A stretch of 64,000 bases of DNA, from contig NZ_JAMTDQ010000057.1 of the NCBI RefSeq assembly GCF_023806635.1, forward strand, positions 35,532-99,531. The letters are read 5' to 3'. Origin of the DNA: Accumulibacter sp. (lineage in GTDB: Bacteria; Pseudomonadota; Gammaproteobacteria; Burkholderiales; Rhodocyclaceae). A program made the translations under genes and the position numbers. Numbering within the stretch: position 1 is the stretch's first letter; each line of letters opens with the position of its first letter. The notes beneath the pieces were generated by a model that worked only from the letters and a program-made list of their open reading frames with translations, made no database searches and was not told the DNA's origin. Of this stretch, positions 26,665 through 36,109 are shown piece after piece.

Positions 26665-28512
26665 ATGAGTGACCAGCTCCGCGAGGACGCTACGAGCGCG
26701 GCACCGCCGGTGGCCGACGCCGACGCGCCGGCCGGACGCAACCGCCGGCGCAACCTCGCCAAGGGCCGACAGGCCGATGCCGCGGCGTCCGCCGAGGTGC
26801 GCCGGTGCATTGGCGAGGCAGGCCCCGAGGGCTACCGGCGTGACCTGCTGATCGAGTTCCTGCACCGCTTGCAGGATGCCCACGGCGCGCTGCGCGCGCG
26901 TCACCTGGTGGCGCTCGCGCAGGCGATGCGGCTGCCGATGGCCGAGATCCATGAGGTCGCCAGCTTCTACCACCACTTCGACATCGTCGCCGACGACGCG
27001 CCGCTGCCCGGGTTGACGCTGCGCGTCTGCACCGGCCTCAGTTGCTCGCTTGCCGGTGCCGGCGACCTGCTGGCGGATATGCAGAGGCAACTCGCAGCGG
27101 CCGGCGCAAGGCTGCTCGCCGCCCCCTGCATCGGTCGCTGCGAGCAGGCGCCGGCGGTGCTGCTCGGCCAGCACGCCGTACCGCAGGCGACGCCGGCCGC
27201 CCTGCTGCAGGTGATTTCGCGGCCAGCGACGGAGGCGTCGTCGCCGGCCGCGAACCGCCCGCTGCCGCGAGCGGTCGCCGCCTTCGACCCGGCGGCGCTC
27301 GCCGGGCACGCGGTGACGCCGGTACCGGGACAGGATCCGACACGGGTGCCGCACGCCGACTACGCGACCTACCGCGCGACCGGCGGCTATGCGCTGGCGG
27401 CCGCGCTCGCCAGCGGCACCCTGCCGGCGGCGCGGGTGCTGCAGGCGATGAACGATTCCGGTCTGCGTGGCCTCGGCGGCGCCGGCTTCCCGGCCGGCCG
27501 CAAGTGGCAACTGGTGCGCGACCAGCCAGCGCCGCGCCTGCTGGCGGTCAACATCGACGAGGGCGAGCCGGGCACCTTCAAGGACCGTACCTGGCTCGAG
27601 CGCGATCCGCACCGCTTTCTCGAGGGAGTCCTGATCGCCGCGCAGGTCGTCGGCATCGCCGCCGTCTATGTCTACTTGCGCGACGAGTACCACGAGGCGC
27701 GCGCCCTGCTCGCCGCGGCGCTGGCGGACCTCGTCGCCGCAGCGCCCTGCCCCCTGCCGACGATCGAACTGCGCCGCGGCGCCGGCGCATACATCTGTGG
27801 CGAGGAGTCGGCGATGATCGAAAGCCTCGAGGGCCGCCGTGGCGAGCCACGTCTGCGCCCGCCGTACGTCGCGCAGCGCGGGCTGTTCGGTGCGCCGACG
27901 CTGGCGCACAACTTCGAGACGCTTTACTGGGTGCGCGACATCGTCGAACGTGGGCCATCCTGGTTTGCCGGCTTCGGCCGCCACGGCCGCCACGGCCTGC
28001 GCAGCTTCAGCGTCAGCGGCCGCGTCCGGCAACCCGGCGTCAAGCTGGCGCCGGCGGGAATCACGCTGCGTGAACTGGTGGACGAATACTGCGGCGGCAT
28101 GGCCGACGGCCACACCCTCTACGCCTACCTGCCGGGCGGTGCCGCTGGCGGCATCCTGCCGGCACGGCTCGCCGACCTGCCGCTCGATTTCGATACCCTG
28201 CAGCCCTACGGCAGTTTCATCGGCTCGGCGGGTGTCATCGTGCTCGGCCAGCACGACCGCGCACGCGATGCCGCACTGGCGATGATGCGCTTCTTCGCCG
28301 CCGAGAGCTGCGGTCAGTGCACCCCCTGCCGCGTCGGCACGGCACGCGCGGCAACGCTGATGGCAGCCGCCGACTGGGAGCACGCGCTGCTCGACGACCT
28401 GGCGCAAGTGATGGCGGACGCGTCGATCTGCGGCCTCGGGCAGGCGGCGCCGAACGTCCTGCGCAGCGTGCAGACACATTTTCCCGGCGAAGTGGCGGCC
28501 GAGCGGAGATGA
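26665..28512 (+). CDS. Formate dehydrogenase, fused gamma-beta (NuoE-NuoF-like) subunit
   Basis: The 615-aa protein joins two subunits that are separate in FdsG/FdsB systems. Residues about 45-190 are a NuoE-like [2Fe-2S] thioredoxin-fold domain with cysteine pairs CTGLSC and CIGRC. Residues about 235-615 are a NuoF-like FMN/NADH domain with GGAGFPAGRKW, NIDEGEPGTFKDR and the 4Fe-4S ligands in SCGQCTPCR plus a late ICG. It passes electrons from the molybdenum subunit to NAD+. The start ATG is 18 bp after rlhA. The stop overlaps the alpha-subunit start (ATGA), so the genes are translationally coupled. Confidence 0.88.
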   Translation: MSDQLREDATSAAPPVADADAPAGRNRRRNLAKGRQADAAASAEVRRCIGEAGPEGYRRDLLIEFLHRLQDAHGALRARHLVALAQAMRLPMAEIHEVASFYHHFDIVADDAPLPGLTLRVCTGLSCSLAGAGDLLADMQRQLAAAGARLLAAPCIGRCEQAPAVLLGQHAVPQATPAALLQVISRPATEASSPAANRPLPRAVAAFDPAALAGHAVTPVPGQDPTRVPHADYATYRATGGYALAAALASGTLPAARVLQAMNDSGLRGLGGAGFPAGRKWQLVRDQPAPRLLAVNIDEGEPGTFKDRTWLERDPHRFLEGVLIAAQVVGIAAVYVYLRDEYHEARALLAAALADLVAAAPCPLPTIELRRGAGAYICGEESAMIESLEGRRGEPRLRPPYVAQRGLFGAPTLAHNFETLYWVRDIVERGPSWFAGFGRHGRHGLRSFSVSGRVRQPGVKLAPAGITLRELVDEYCGGMADGHTLYAYLPGGAAGGILPARLADLPLDFDTLQPYGSFIGSAGVIVLGQHDRARDAALAMMRFFAAESCGQCTPCRVGTARAATLMAAADWEHALLDDLAQVMADASICGLGQAAPNVLRSVQTHFPGEVAAERR

Positions 28513-31370
28513 GCCACGCCGTCGATGAACAGCACGCGGCACCCGTCGCGTTCACCCTCGACGGCCACGAGCTGACGGCACGCGCCGGCGAGAGCATCCT
28601 CGACGCCGCGCTGCGGCACGGCTTCGAGATCCCGCATCTGTGCCACCAGCCGGGGCTGCGACCGGCCGGCAACTGTCGCGCGTGCGTCGTCGAGATCGAC
28701 GGCGAGCGGGCTCTGGCCGCCAGTTGCTGCCGCGCGCCCGAGCCAGGGATGAGCGTGCATGCGGGCAGCGGGCGCGCACGCCGCAGCCGCGACATGGTGC
28801 TCGAACTGCTGCTCGCCGAGATGCCCGAGATCGGCCACAAGTGGCTCGACGCCGACGGCACGCAGGCGCATGGCGAGTTGTCTGCGGCGGCCGCCCGTGC
28901 CGGCGTGCGCGTCCGCCCGCAGTTGTCGTCCGGCCGCCGGCCGCCGCCGGCGGACGATTCACACCCGGCGATGGTCGTCAACCTGGATGCCTGCATCCAG
29001 TGCACGCGCTGCGTTCGCGCCTGCCGCGAGGAGCAGGTCAACGACGTCATCGGCCACGCATGGCGCGGCGAGTCGGCGAGGATCGTCTTCGACCTCGATG
29101 ACCCGCTCGGCGAGAGCAGTTGCGTCGCCTGCGGCGAGTGCGTGCAGGCCTGCCCAACCGGCGCCCTCAGCGCCCGCTCGCGCGACGGCAGCCAGGTGGT
29201 CGACCGCCAGGTGGATACGGTATGCCCGTACTGCGGCGTCGGCTGCCTGATCCGCTGCAACGTGCGCGACGAACGGATCGTCAGCGTCGACGGACGCGAC
29301 GGACCGGCCAACCGCGCGCGCCTGTGCGTCAAGGGCCGCTTCGGCCTCGACTACGTGCACCACCCGCAACGCCTGACGCGGCCACTGATCCGCCTCGCCG
29401 GCGCCGCCAAGGATGCCGCGCAGGCAACCCGCCCCGACGAGTGGCGGGCGCTGTTCCGCGAGGCGAGCTGGGAGGAAGCGCTGGCCCTGGCCAGCCGCCC
29501 CTTCCGGGAGCTGCGTCGGCAGCATGGCGGACGGACGCTGGCCGGCTTCGGCTCGGCCAAGGGCAGCAACGAGGAGGCCTATCTCTTCCAGAAGCTGGTG
29601 CGGACCGGCTTCGGCAGCAACAACGTCGACCATTGCACCCGCCTCTGCCACGCCTCCAGCGTCACCGCATTGCTCGAGGCGGTCGGCTCGGGTGCGGTCA
29701 GCAACCCGGTCAACGACGTCCGGCATGCCGAGTTGATCTTCCTCATCGGCTGCAATCCGACGGTCAACCACCCGGTCGCCGCGACCTGGATGAAGAACGC
29801 TGCCAGACGCGGCGCGCGGATCGTCGTCGCCGACCCGCGCGGCATCGACATCGGTCGCCACGCCTGGCGCGAGCTGCGCTTCCGTGCCGACAGCGACGTC
29901 GCCATGCTCAACGCGCTGATCCACACCGTCATCGACGAGGGGCTGGCCGACGAGGACTTCATCCGCCTGCGGGTCGAGAACTTCGAAGCGCTGCGCGAGC
30001 ACGTGCGACGCTTCAGCCCCGAGGCGATGGCCCCGGTCTGCGGCGTCCCGGCGGCGACGCTGCGCGAGGTGGCGCGCGCCTTTGCCCGTGCCCGCAGCGC
30101 GATGATCCTGTGGGGCATGGGCGTCAGCCAGCACGTGCATGGCACCGACAACGCCCGCTGCCTGATCGCCCTGTGCGCGGTGACCGGCCAGATCGGCAGA
30201 CCGGGAAGCGGCCTGCACCCGCTGCGCGGGCAGAACAACGTGCAGGGAGCCAGCGATGCCGGCCTGATCCCGATGATGCTCCCCGGCTACCAGCGGGTCG
30301 ACGACCCCGCCGCGCGCCGCCGCTTCGAGGACTTCTGGCGGCTGCCGCTGGACGACCGGCCGGGCTACACCGTGGTCGAGATCCTGAACCTGGCACTGGC
30401 CGCCGAGAGCGATCCGCACAAGGTGCGCGGCATGTACATCATGGGCGAGAACCCGGCGATGAGCGACCCCGACCTGAACCACGCGCGGCAGGCTCTGGCC
30501 GCCCTGCAGCACCTCGTGGTCCAGGACATCTTCATGACCGAGACCGCCTGGCTGGCCGACGTCGTCCTGCCGGCGTCGGCCTGGCTCGAGAAGACCGGCA
30601 CCGTCACCAACACCGACCGCATGCTGCAACTCGGCCGGCGGGTGCTGCAGCCACCCGGCGACGCCCGCGCGGACCTCTGGATCGTGCAACGGATGGCCCG
30701 CGGACTCGGCCTCGACTGGCGCTACCCGGGCGAGGAATGCGGCGTCGCGGCAGTCTTCGAAGAGATGCGCCAGGCCATGCCGTCGCTGATCGGCGGCATC
30801 TCGTGGCAGCGGCTGCAGCAGCACGGCAGCGTCACCTACCCCTGCCTGGACGCCGACGACCCCGGCCAGCCGATCGTCTTCATCGACCGCTTCCCGACCG
30901 CCAGCGGGCGCCTGCGGCTGCTGCCGGCAGGCCTGGTCAGCGCCGACGAGACGCCCGACGCCGATTACCCCTTCGTCCTCATCACCGGCCGCCAGCTCGA
31001 GCACTGGCACACCGGCAGCATGACGCGGCGGACACGGGTGCTCGACGCCATCGAGCCGCTGGCGACGGTGTCGATGAACCGCAGCGACATGGACACGCTG
31101 TCGCTTCGCCCGGGCGACCTCGTCACCGTGCAGTCGCGGCGGGGCGAGGTCGTCATGCATGCGCGCGCCGATGCGGGAACTCCCGCCGGCACGGTCTTCA
31201 TGCCCTTTGCCTACCACGAAGCGGCCGCCAACCTGCTCACCAATGCCGCTCTCGACCCGGCTGCCCGCATCCCGGAGCTGAAGTACTGTGCCGTGCGACT
31301 GCGCCGCGGCGGCCGCATCGAGGCGGTTGCGGGCTACGCCCGGCCAGCGCCGGCAGCCGATGCCGACTGA
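28509..31370 (+). CDS. fdsA: NAD-dependent formate dehydrogenase alpha subunit (molybdenum)
   Basis: A 953-aa protein. The N-terminal [2Fe-2S] ferredoxin region has CHQPGLRPAGNCRAC. Two 4Fe-4S clusters follow (CIQCTRCVRAC near 164, CVACGECVQACP near 206). The molybdopterin domain begins with CPYCGVGC and ends its cluster with LCVKGRFG. The metal-ligand cysteine is in DHCTRLCHASS, so this is a cysteine and not a selenocysteine enzyme. It oxidises formate to CO2 in the cytoplasm. The electrons leave through the upstream fused subunit to NAD+. The small FdsD delta subunit is not seen downstream. Confidence 0.93.
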   Translation: MSHAVDEQHAAPVAFTLDGHELTARAGESILDAALRHGFEIPHLCHQPGLRPAGNCRACVVEIDGERALAASCCRAPEPGMSVHAGSGRARRSRDMVLELLLAEMPEIGHKWLDADGTQAHGELSAAAARAGVRVRPQLSSGRRPPPADDSHPAMVVNLDACIQCTRCVRACREEQVNDVIGHAWRGESARIVFDLDDPLGESSCVACGECVQACPTGALSARSRDGSQVVDRQVDTVCPYCGVGCLIRCNVRDERIVSVDGRDGPANRARLCVKGRFGLDYVHHPQRLTRPLIRLAGAAKDAAQATRPDEWRALFREASWEEALALASRPFRELRRQHGGRTLAGFGSAKGSNEEAYLFQKLVRTGFGSNNVDHCTRLCHASSVTALLEAVGSGAVSNPVNDVRHAELIFLIGCNPTVNHPVAATWMKNAARRGARIVVADPRGIDIGRHAWRELRFRADSDVAMLNALIHTVIDEGLADEDFIRLRVENFEALREHVRRFSPEAMAPVCGVPAATLREVARAFARARSAMILWGMGVSQHVHGTDNARCLIALCAVTGQIGRPGSGLHPLRGQNNVQGASDAGLIPMMLPGYQRVDDPAARRRFEDFWRLPLDDRPGYTVVEILNLALAAESDPHKVRGMYIMGENPAMSDPDLNHARQALAALQHLVVQDIFMTETAWLADVVLPASAWLEKTGTVTNTDRMLQLGRRVLQPPGDARADLWIVQRMARGLGLDWRYPGEECGVAAVFEEMRQAMPSLIGGISWQRLQQHGSVTYPCLDADDPGQPIVFIDRFPTASGRLRLLPAGLVSADETPDADYPFVLITGRQLEHWHTGSMTRRTRVLDAIEPLATVSMNRSDMDTLSLRPGDLVTVQSRRGEVVMHARADAGTPAGTVFMPFAYHEAAANLLTNAALDPAARIPELKYCAVRLRRGGRIEAVAGYARPAPAADAD

Positions 31371-32235
31371 AGGCGATCGCGCTCTGCCGCGGCTGACACG
31401 GGCGACGGCGAGCCTGACGCAGGAAATACGCGTCCTCGACGCGGCCGGCGAGGAGCGGACGATCCGCATCCCGGACGAGCGGCCGCTGACGGTCTACGTC
31501 GATCGGCACGAACTGGTGACGCTGATGACGCTCGGCCAATATCCGGAGTGGCTGGTCCTCGGCTACCTGCTCAACCAGAGGCTGCTCGACGATCCACGGC
31601 AGGTGGACTCGGTGACGGTCGACTGGTCGGTCGACGCGGCTGCAGTGCGGACGCGCAACGGCCGTGGCGGCAGCAAGACGCTGCGGACAGGCGCCGTACG
31701 CCCGGTCGTCAACACCGGCTGTGCTCAGGGAACGATGTTCGCCGAACAGATGGACGACCTCGGGATGCTGCGGCTGCCAGCCGTCGACGTCACCCGCATC
31801 GATCGGTCGACCCTGCTGGCGGCGCTCGAACGGATGCGGGAGCAGCCCAGCATCCACCGCGAAGCCGGCTCGGTGCACGGCACGGCGCTCTTCCACAGAA
31901 GTGAACTGCTGTTCTTCGTCGAGGACGTCGGCCGCCACAATGCCGTTGACACCGTCGCCGGCTGGATGGCGATGCACACCGTCGCCGGCGGCGACAAGCT
32001 GCTGCTCACCACCGGCCGCCTGACGAGCGAGATGGTGCTCAAGGCGGCGCGCATGGGCGTGCCGATCGTCGTCTCGCGCAATGGCATCACCGCCATGGGT
32101 CATTCGCTCGCCGAGCGGCTCGGAATGACCCTGGTTGGACGCGCCGCCGGCCGGCGCTTTCTCTGCTATACCGGCGCCAGCCGCTTCGACCCCGCGCCGG
32201 TAACCGCTGCGCCGACCCTGTCACCGCGTCGCTGA
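31360..32235 (+). CDS. fdhD: Formate dehydrogenase accessory sulfurtransferase FdhD/FdsC
   Basis: From the ATG at 31360, overlapping the alpha-subunit stop by 11 bp, the protein is 291 aa. The FdhD fold is visible in ERPLTVYVDRHELVTLMTLG, VEDVGRHNAVD and LLTTGRLTSEMVLKAA. It delivers sulfur from a cysteine desulfurase to the molybdenum cofactor and is needed for formate dehydrogenase activity. The reactive region reads NTGCAQGTMF with a single cysteine, where E. coli FdhD has a CxxC pair. I believe single-cysteine forms occur with Fds-type enzymes. It is the last gene of the operon. Confidence 0.9.
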   Translation: MPTEGDRALPRLTRATASLTQEIRVLDAAGEERTIRIPDERPLTVYVDRHELVTLMTLGQYPEWLVLGYLLNQRLLDDPRQVDSVTVDWSVDAAAVRTRNGRGGSKTLRTGAVRPVVNTGCAQGTMFAEQMDDLGMLRLPAVDVTRIDRSTLLAALERMREQPSIHREAGSVHGTALFHRSELLFFVEDVGRHNAVDTVAGWMAMHTVAGGDKLLLTTGRLTSEMVLKAARMGVPIVVSRNGITAMGHSLAERLGMTLVGRAAGRRFLCYTGASRFDPAPVTAAPTLSPRR

Positions 32236-32355
32236 CGACGCCGACACCCGGCCGCAGGCGCGCGACGGGCAGACGAGTCGGTCCCGGCGGTCGTTCGGGC
32301 GTCGCCGATCGCCGCGCTGCCCGACGTCCTGCGCACCCCGCCAGCGCCGAACCCG

Positions 32356-32910
32356 TTGCCTCGCCGGACTGTCGGAATTCTTTACAGCCGTCCCGAGGCG
32401 ACACGTCTGGGCAGCACTGCGGCCCTGTTCGGCTTCCCGAACGACTTCCAGGCCTGCAGCCCGCAACGGCTGTTCACCGCCGTCGACAGCAACATCACCG
32501 ACGTCAGCTTCTTCGTCGCCGGGACGACGACCGCTGCCACGACGAGCGCTTTCGCTGCCATCTTCGTCGATGTCGAGGTGGCCGGTCTGACGACAATGGA
32601 ATTCCTCGACGAAAGCGGTGCTTCGATTTACTCCCGCGACGTCCTCGTCGGCGGCAAACAGGGGTTGAGCTTCCTCGGTGCGGTTGCCGGTGCAGGCGAG
32701 CGGATCAGCCGCGTCCGGCTGACTTCCGGACGCAATACCATCGTCTCGAACGGTGTGCTCGGCAACCCCAACGATGATGTCGTCGTGATGGACGACTTCC
32801 TCTATGCCGAGCCCAGCCGCGCCGTGCCGGAGCCATCCGGTCTCGCACTCGCTGGCCTCGGCCTGCTTGGCGGCCTGCGCTGGCGGCGCCGCCGCCGGCA
32901 GGAAGGCTGA
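32356..32910 (+). CDS. PEP-CTERM protein lacking a signal peptide (5'-truncated)
   Basis: The frame is open from the fdhD stop, and the first usable start is TTG 32356 (184 aa). The C-terminus is a textbook PEP-CTERM sorting signal: VPEPSGLALAGLGLLGGL followed by an arginine cluster. Such proteins need an N-terminal signal peptide, but none exists in this frame: the upstream residues are polar and there is no hydrophobic core. The body (AVDSNITDVSFFVAG..., DDVVVMDDFLYAEP) resembles secreted PEP-CTERM proteins. I read it as a gene that lost its 5' end. No exosortase is in the window. Confidence 0.6.
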   Translation: MPRRTVGILYSRPEATRLGSTAALFGFPNDFQACSPQRLFTAVDSNITDVSFFVAGTTTAATTSAFAAIFVDVEVAGLTTMEFLDESGASIYSRDVLVGGKQGLSFLGAVAGAGERISRVRLTSGRNTIVSNGVLGNPNDDVVVMDDFLYAEPSRAVPEPSGLALAGLGLLGGLRWRRRRRQEG

Positions 32911-33250
32911 CGCACCGCAGCGGCAGATCCACTTGCCCGTTCCGTGACCGTGGCCGGCTGATCGCCGCCACGGAAGTGGCAACACGCCCTGCGCTTCCGC
33001 CGCCGGCGTGCCGCTGCTCTTGCCGCAAGGCTGACCCGTGGTCGTTGCTGCACGCGATCACAGCGTCCCCTGCCACTCGTCACGGCACACCTCTTCAGCG
33101 AGACGGCACTCGAGCCCACCCTTCGTCAAACGCAGGGAATCCACCCGGCGGAAACACCGCCATTCCCTTCATGCCACCCCCTCCACGGACATCCTGCGGC
33201 GGCGACCCCTCGCTGCGGCAACGCATGGACGCAGCGCCAGCGCGCGCCGG
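32911..33250. other. Intergenic region without recognised genes
   Basis: About 340 bp between the truncated PEP-CTERM gene and the riboswitch promoter. No coding frame with family likeness is seen, although weak frames run through it. It may hold further decayed sequence. Confidence 0.4.
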
Positions 33251-33252
33251 CG

Positions 33253-33449
33253 TGTACAATGCCCCTCGTTGCAGGTGCTGCGGAAGCATTCTCCGACCGC
33301 GGTCAAACGGGAAAGCGGTGCGTCGTCGATAGCGACCAGTCCGCTGCTGCCCCCGCAACGGTAAGCGAGTGCGGGCGCGCCATCACGCCACTGGACCCTG
33401 GTCCGGGAAGGCGGCGCGTCAAGACTTGCGAGCCCGGATACCGGCCTGT
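33253..33449 (+). promoter_or_regulatory. Cobalamin riboswitch with upstream -10 box
   Basis: A TACAAT -10 box at 33253-33258 precedes a leader that follows the cobalamin aptamer consensus in order: a CAGGTGC start, GGTCAAACGGGAAAGCGGTG, GACCAGTCCGCTGCTGCCCC with CCGCAACGGTAAG, a CACTGG segment with GGTCCGGGAAGGCGG, and the B12 box AGCCCGGATACCGGCC at 33431-33446. All core elements look intact. By family knowledge it shuts down expression of downstream B12 transport genes when adenosylcobalamin is plentiful. The genes behind it are all broken. Confidence 0.93.
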
Positions 33450-33587
33450 GACAAGCAGCGGAGGTGCCGCGGGGTGTGGCGCCGGTTCCCGGCTTGTCTC
33501 CATTCTCCCGTCGCTTCCTTTTCGCACATTCCGGCCTGCGGGGACGCCTGCCGGAAGCAGCAGAAACAGCATGGATCCACGCCTGCT

Positions 33588-34067
33588 GCCACTAGCTTCG
33601 CCGAGCCCGAATCCCGTCTGCCGGCCAACGTCAGCGTCATCAGCCGCGAGGACATCGGCAACAGTCCGGCGCGTGACCTGCCGGGAATCCTCAAGTCGAA
33701 CGCCGGTGTCGTCGTGCGGGCGCTGTCGGGCAGCCCCGGCATCGACTCGACGATCGACATCCGCGGTTTCGGCGAAGCGCCGGCAGCAACACGCTGATCC
33801 TGCTCAACGGCCAGCGGATGAACCCGATCGACCTCGGCAGCGTGAACTGGTCGGCGATCCCGCTCGACAGCGTCGAGCGCATCGAGATCCTGCGCGGCGC
33901 CGGCAGCGTCCAGTATGGCGACAAGGCAACCGGCGGCGTCGTGAACATCATCACCGACAAATCCGGTCGCCCGCGTTTCGGCGCGACGCTCGGTGTCGGC
34001 ACCCGTGGCACGCAGACCGGCGACCTCAACGCGGCAGCCGGCACCGGCGAGCTACGCTTTCCACTGA
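33588..34067 (+). pseudogene. btuB: BtuB-like TonB-dependent receptor remnant
   Basis: The plug domain is readable: SFAEPESRLPANVSVISRED, SPARDLPGILKSNAGV, DIRGFGEA, then after a one-base deletion near 33780 GSNTLILLNGQRMNP, SVERIEILRGAGSVQYG and GGVVNIITDKSG. The signal peptide and TonB box are missing. After about GTQTGDLNAAAGT the whole beta-barrel (several hundred residues) is gone, and the frame joins a short SYAFH end with stop TGA at 34065-34067. This is the outer-membrane vitamin B12 receptor expected behind the riboswitch, now non-functional. Confidence 0.85.
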
Positions 34068-34273
34068 TGCCGAACCGTCGCCGCGCCATCCTGATCCTCC
34101 TGCTGCTGGTACTGCTGTCGCTGGCGAGCCTGTGGACGGCGCTGACGACGGGCAGCATCCGCTTCGGCACGGCAGAGGTGCTCGCCGCACTCGTCGGCAA
34201 CGAGCCACCCGGCGCCGACGTCATCCTGCAGCTGCGGCTGCCGCGCGGCCGGCGTCGTCAGGGTTCTGCATGA
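34067..34273 (+). pseudogene. btuC: BtuC-like B12 permease remnant (first 60 codons)
   Basis: The ATG at 34067 overlaps the btuB stop (TGATG). The first 60 residues match the start of FecCD/BtuC permeases: a first membrane helix (AILILLLLVLLSLASLW) and DVILQLRLPR just before the second helix. Then the frame breaks into GRRRQGSA and stops. The remaining eight or so helices are deleted, and the sequence continues directly inside a BtuD frame. Confidence 0.8.
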
Positions 34274-34445
34274 CCCGGCCCTCGCCCACCGCTTCTGCGA
34301 CCGCGCGCTGCTTCTGTTCGACGACGGGCGCAGCGAAAGCGGCCGGGTCGACGACATCCTGACGGCGGCGATCCTGTCCGGACTGTACGGCCACCCCCTA
34401 CGCCAGTTCGACGACGACGGCCACCGCATCTTCGTGCCACAATGA
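34251..34445 (+). pseudogene. btuD: BtuD-like ABC ATPase remnant (last 64 codons)
   Basis: In another frame the sequence reads GVVRVLHDPALAHRFCDRAL and continues to HRIFVPQ and a stop at 34445. This is the region from the switch-histidine strand (VLHD) to the C-terminus of a B12/iron-type ABC ATPase. The P-loop, signature and Walker B parts are missing. The same deletion removed the end of btuC and the start of btuD. Confidence 0.8.
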
Positions 34446-35115
34446 ACACGCCACGCGCTTCCTGAGATCCTGCCTCGTCTGCATCGCCGGCATCGTCCTG
34501 CTGCCGCAGGCGCGCGGCGAGACCGTCGTGCACGACGATGCCGGCACGACGGTCCGGCTCAAGGCACCGGCGACACGCATCGTCGCCCTCGCGCCGCACA
34601 TCGTCGAGATGCTCTACGCCGCCGGCGCCGGCGGCAATCTGGTGGGCGAACTGGCAGGCACGCAGGCAACTGCCCGCGCCGCTGCCGCGGCCTTCCGCCA
34701 GGGTCTTGCGGCGCTGCGGACGGCGCACGCCGGCAAGCCCGTAGTGCGGGTCTTCTACCAGATCGGGAAGGCGCCGTTGACCACCGTCGGCGGTCCGCAG
34801 ATCATCAGCGACGCCATCCGGCTATGCGGCGGCGACAACGTCTTCGGCCACCTGCGCCGGATGTCGCCGACGGTCAGCGTCGAAGCCGTGCTGGCGGCCA
34901 ACCCCGAGGCCATCGTCGCCACCGGCATGGGCGACGCGCGCCCCGACTGGCTGCACGACTGGGACCGGTGGACCGGCATGACGGCGGTGCGGCGCGGCAA
35001 CCTCTTCCACATCAACCCGGATCTGATGCAGCGGCAGACGCCGCGCATCCTCGACGGCACCGAGAAGCTCTGTGCCGCGCTCGACGTCGCCCGCAGCAGG
35101 CGGCCGCAGCCCTGA
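34442..35115 (+). pseudogene. btuF: BtuF-like B12-binding protein remnant
   Basis: The ATG at 34442 overlaps the btuD stop (ATGA). One base appears missing after the first few codons: the hydrophobic signal (RFLRSCLVCIAGIVLLPQA) and the mature start (GETVVHDDAGTTVRLKAPA) lie in the next frame. The protein continues IVALAPHIVEMLYAAGAGGNLVG, then jumps to ELAGTQA, skipping an estimated 60-90 codons of lobe 1 relative to normal BtuF. The C-terminal lobe is intact (VFYQIGKAPLTTVGG, LCGGDNVFGHL). The operon order btuBCDF is preserved. Confidence 0.8.
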
Positions 35116-35270
35116 AGCGGCGGCGCCGGCGCAGGGCCGGCAACCGCCCGCGGGTCACCGCATCATGGCGCAGTGGGCGGCCTGCGCAGTCGCCAGCCGA
35201 GGTCCTCGTCCTGCACACTGTGGACATCGCATCGTTCACGACGCGCTGCAGGCGATTTCCTGTCGACCGG

Positions 35271-35708
35271 TCACACGTCTTGAGCCAAGCCGAGTTCCAG
35301 AGTCAGGCCGAGACGCTGTGCACTGGCGCCCTGCCTGCGATCCAGGGTAGCAAATCGCCGAACGCCCAGGTCCTGCGCGACGGCAATGTGCAGGGCGTCT
35401 GCGCCGCGCAGCCCCTGCTCAAAATCATTTACAAGTACCGCCGCTGAGCGGTAAGCAACCCGCGAGACGGGTACCAGCGTCAGGCCACCGGCAGCGAGGC
35501 GTTCGAACAAAGCCAGCACGTCACTGGCCTGCCGACGGAGCAGTTGACCGGCCCGGGTCTTGAGGGCGATGGCGCTGTGGAACTCGGTCAATGTCCAGTC
35601 AGCACTGACCGGTGTCCCGGCGAGATCCTCGAACCACCGTTCCACCCGGTCCGTTCCTGTCTCCGGTGTCAGCAAGGCCACCCAGACGCTGGTGTCAGCG
35701 TAGATCAT
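35271..35708 (-). CDS. vapC: VapC-like PIN-domain toxin
   Basis: A 145-aa PIN domain with acidic residues D5 (MIYADTSVWVALL), E42 (LTEFHSA) and D103 (RGADALHIAVA), and a later aspartate in FATLDRRQ. VapC toxins cut specific RNAs, often tRNAs. The start overlaps the antitoxin stop by 1 bp (TGATG), the normal toxin-antitoxin coupling. The pair sits between decayed genes and looks intact. Confidence 0.88.
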   Translation of the reverse strand: MIYADTSVWVALLTPETGTDRVERWFEDLAGTPVSADWTLTEFHSAIALKTRAGQLLRRQASDVLALFERLAAGGLTLVPVSRVAYRSAAVLVNDFEQGLRGADALHIAVAQDLGVRRFATLDRRQGASAQRLGLTLELGLAQDV

Positions 35709-35959
35709 CAGAAACGATCGGACTCCCGCATGGCCTCGACAACCGGTTCGCCCATCGACAGATGGGCGCGCAGTGCCTGCACCTGCTTCAGGAATGACGT
35801 CCTGTCAAACAGCTCCGCCATGGGTCGCAGGCGCAGATCGCCCGTCGCCGTGACCTCGATTTCCAAAGCGTCGCCAGCCTTGACATGTGCCTGGCGGGCG
35901 CACTCGCCAGGAATGCGTACCGCCAAGCTGTTTCCCCATTTCGCCAGACGTACTTTCAT
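35708..35959 (-). CDS. vapB: VapB-like AbrB/MazE-fold antitoxin
   Basis: From the ATG at 35959 the protein is 83 aa. It begins MKVRLAKWGNSLAVRIP, the typical swapped-hairpin DNA-binding start of AbrB/MazE antitoxins, and continues ECARQAHVKAGDALEIEV. It should neutralise the VapC partner and autoregulate. An upstream open frame exists, but the motif places the start here. Confidence 0.88.
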   Translation of the reverse strand: MKVRLAKWGNSLAVRIPGECARQAHVKAGDALEIEVTATGDLRLRPMAELFDRTSFLKQVQALRAHLSMGEPVVEAMRESDRF

Positions 35960-36109
35960 GCGCCAGCCCTCCACGATGTATAGCCGCGTATCTACAATAC
36001 CATGCCGGGCCGTTCCTGAACATGATCCGGCGCGAGAACGTTTCCGGTCGCTTGCTCTGGCTGCCACCGACGGTCGAACCCGCCGTGTCCGGCGATGCGA
36101 TGACGCATC

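Noticed and set aside
24742-28542. A 1266-codon open frame on the minus strand
   Set aside because: It spans the opposite strand of rlhA and the formate dehydrogenase beta gene and shows no family motifs.
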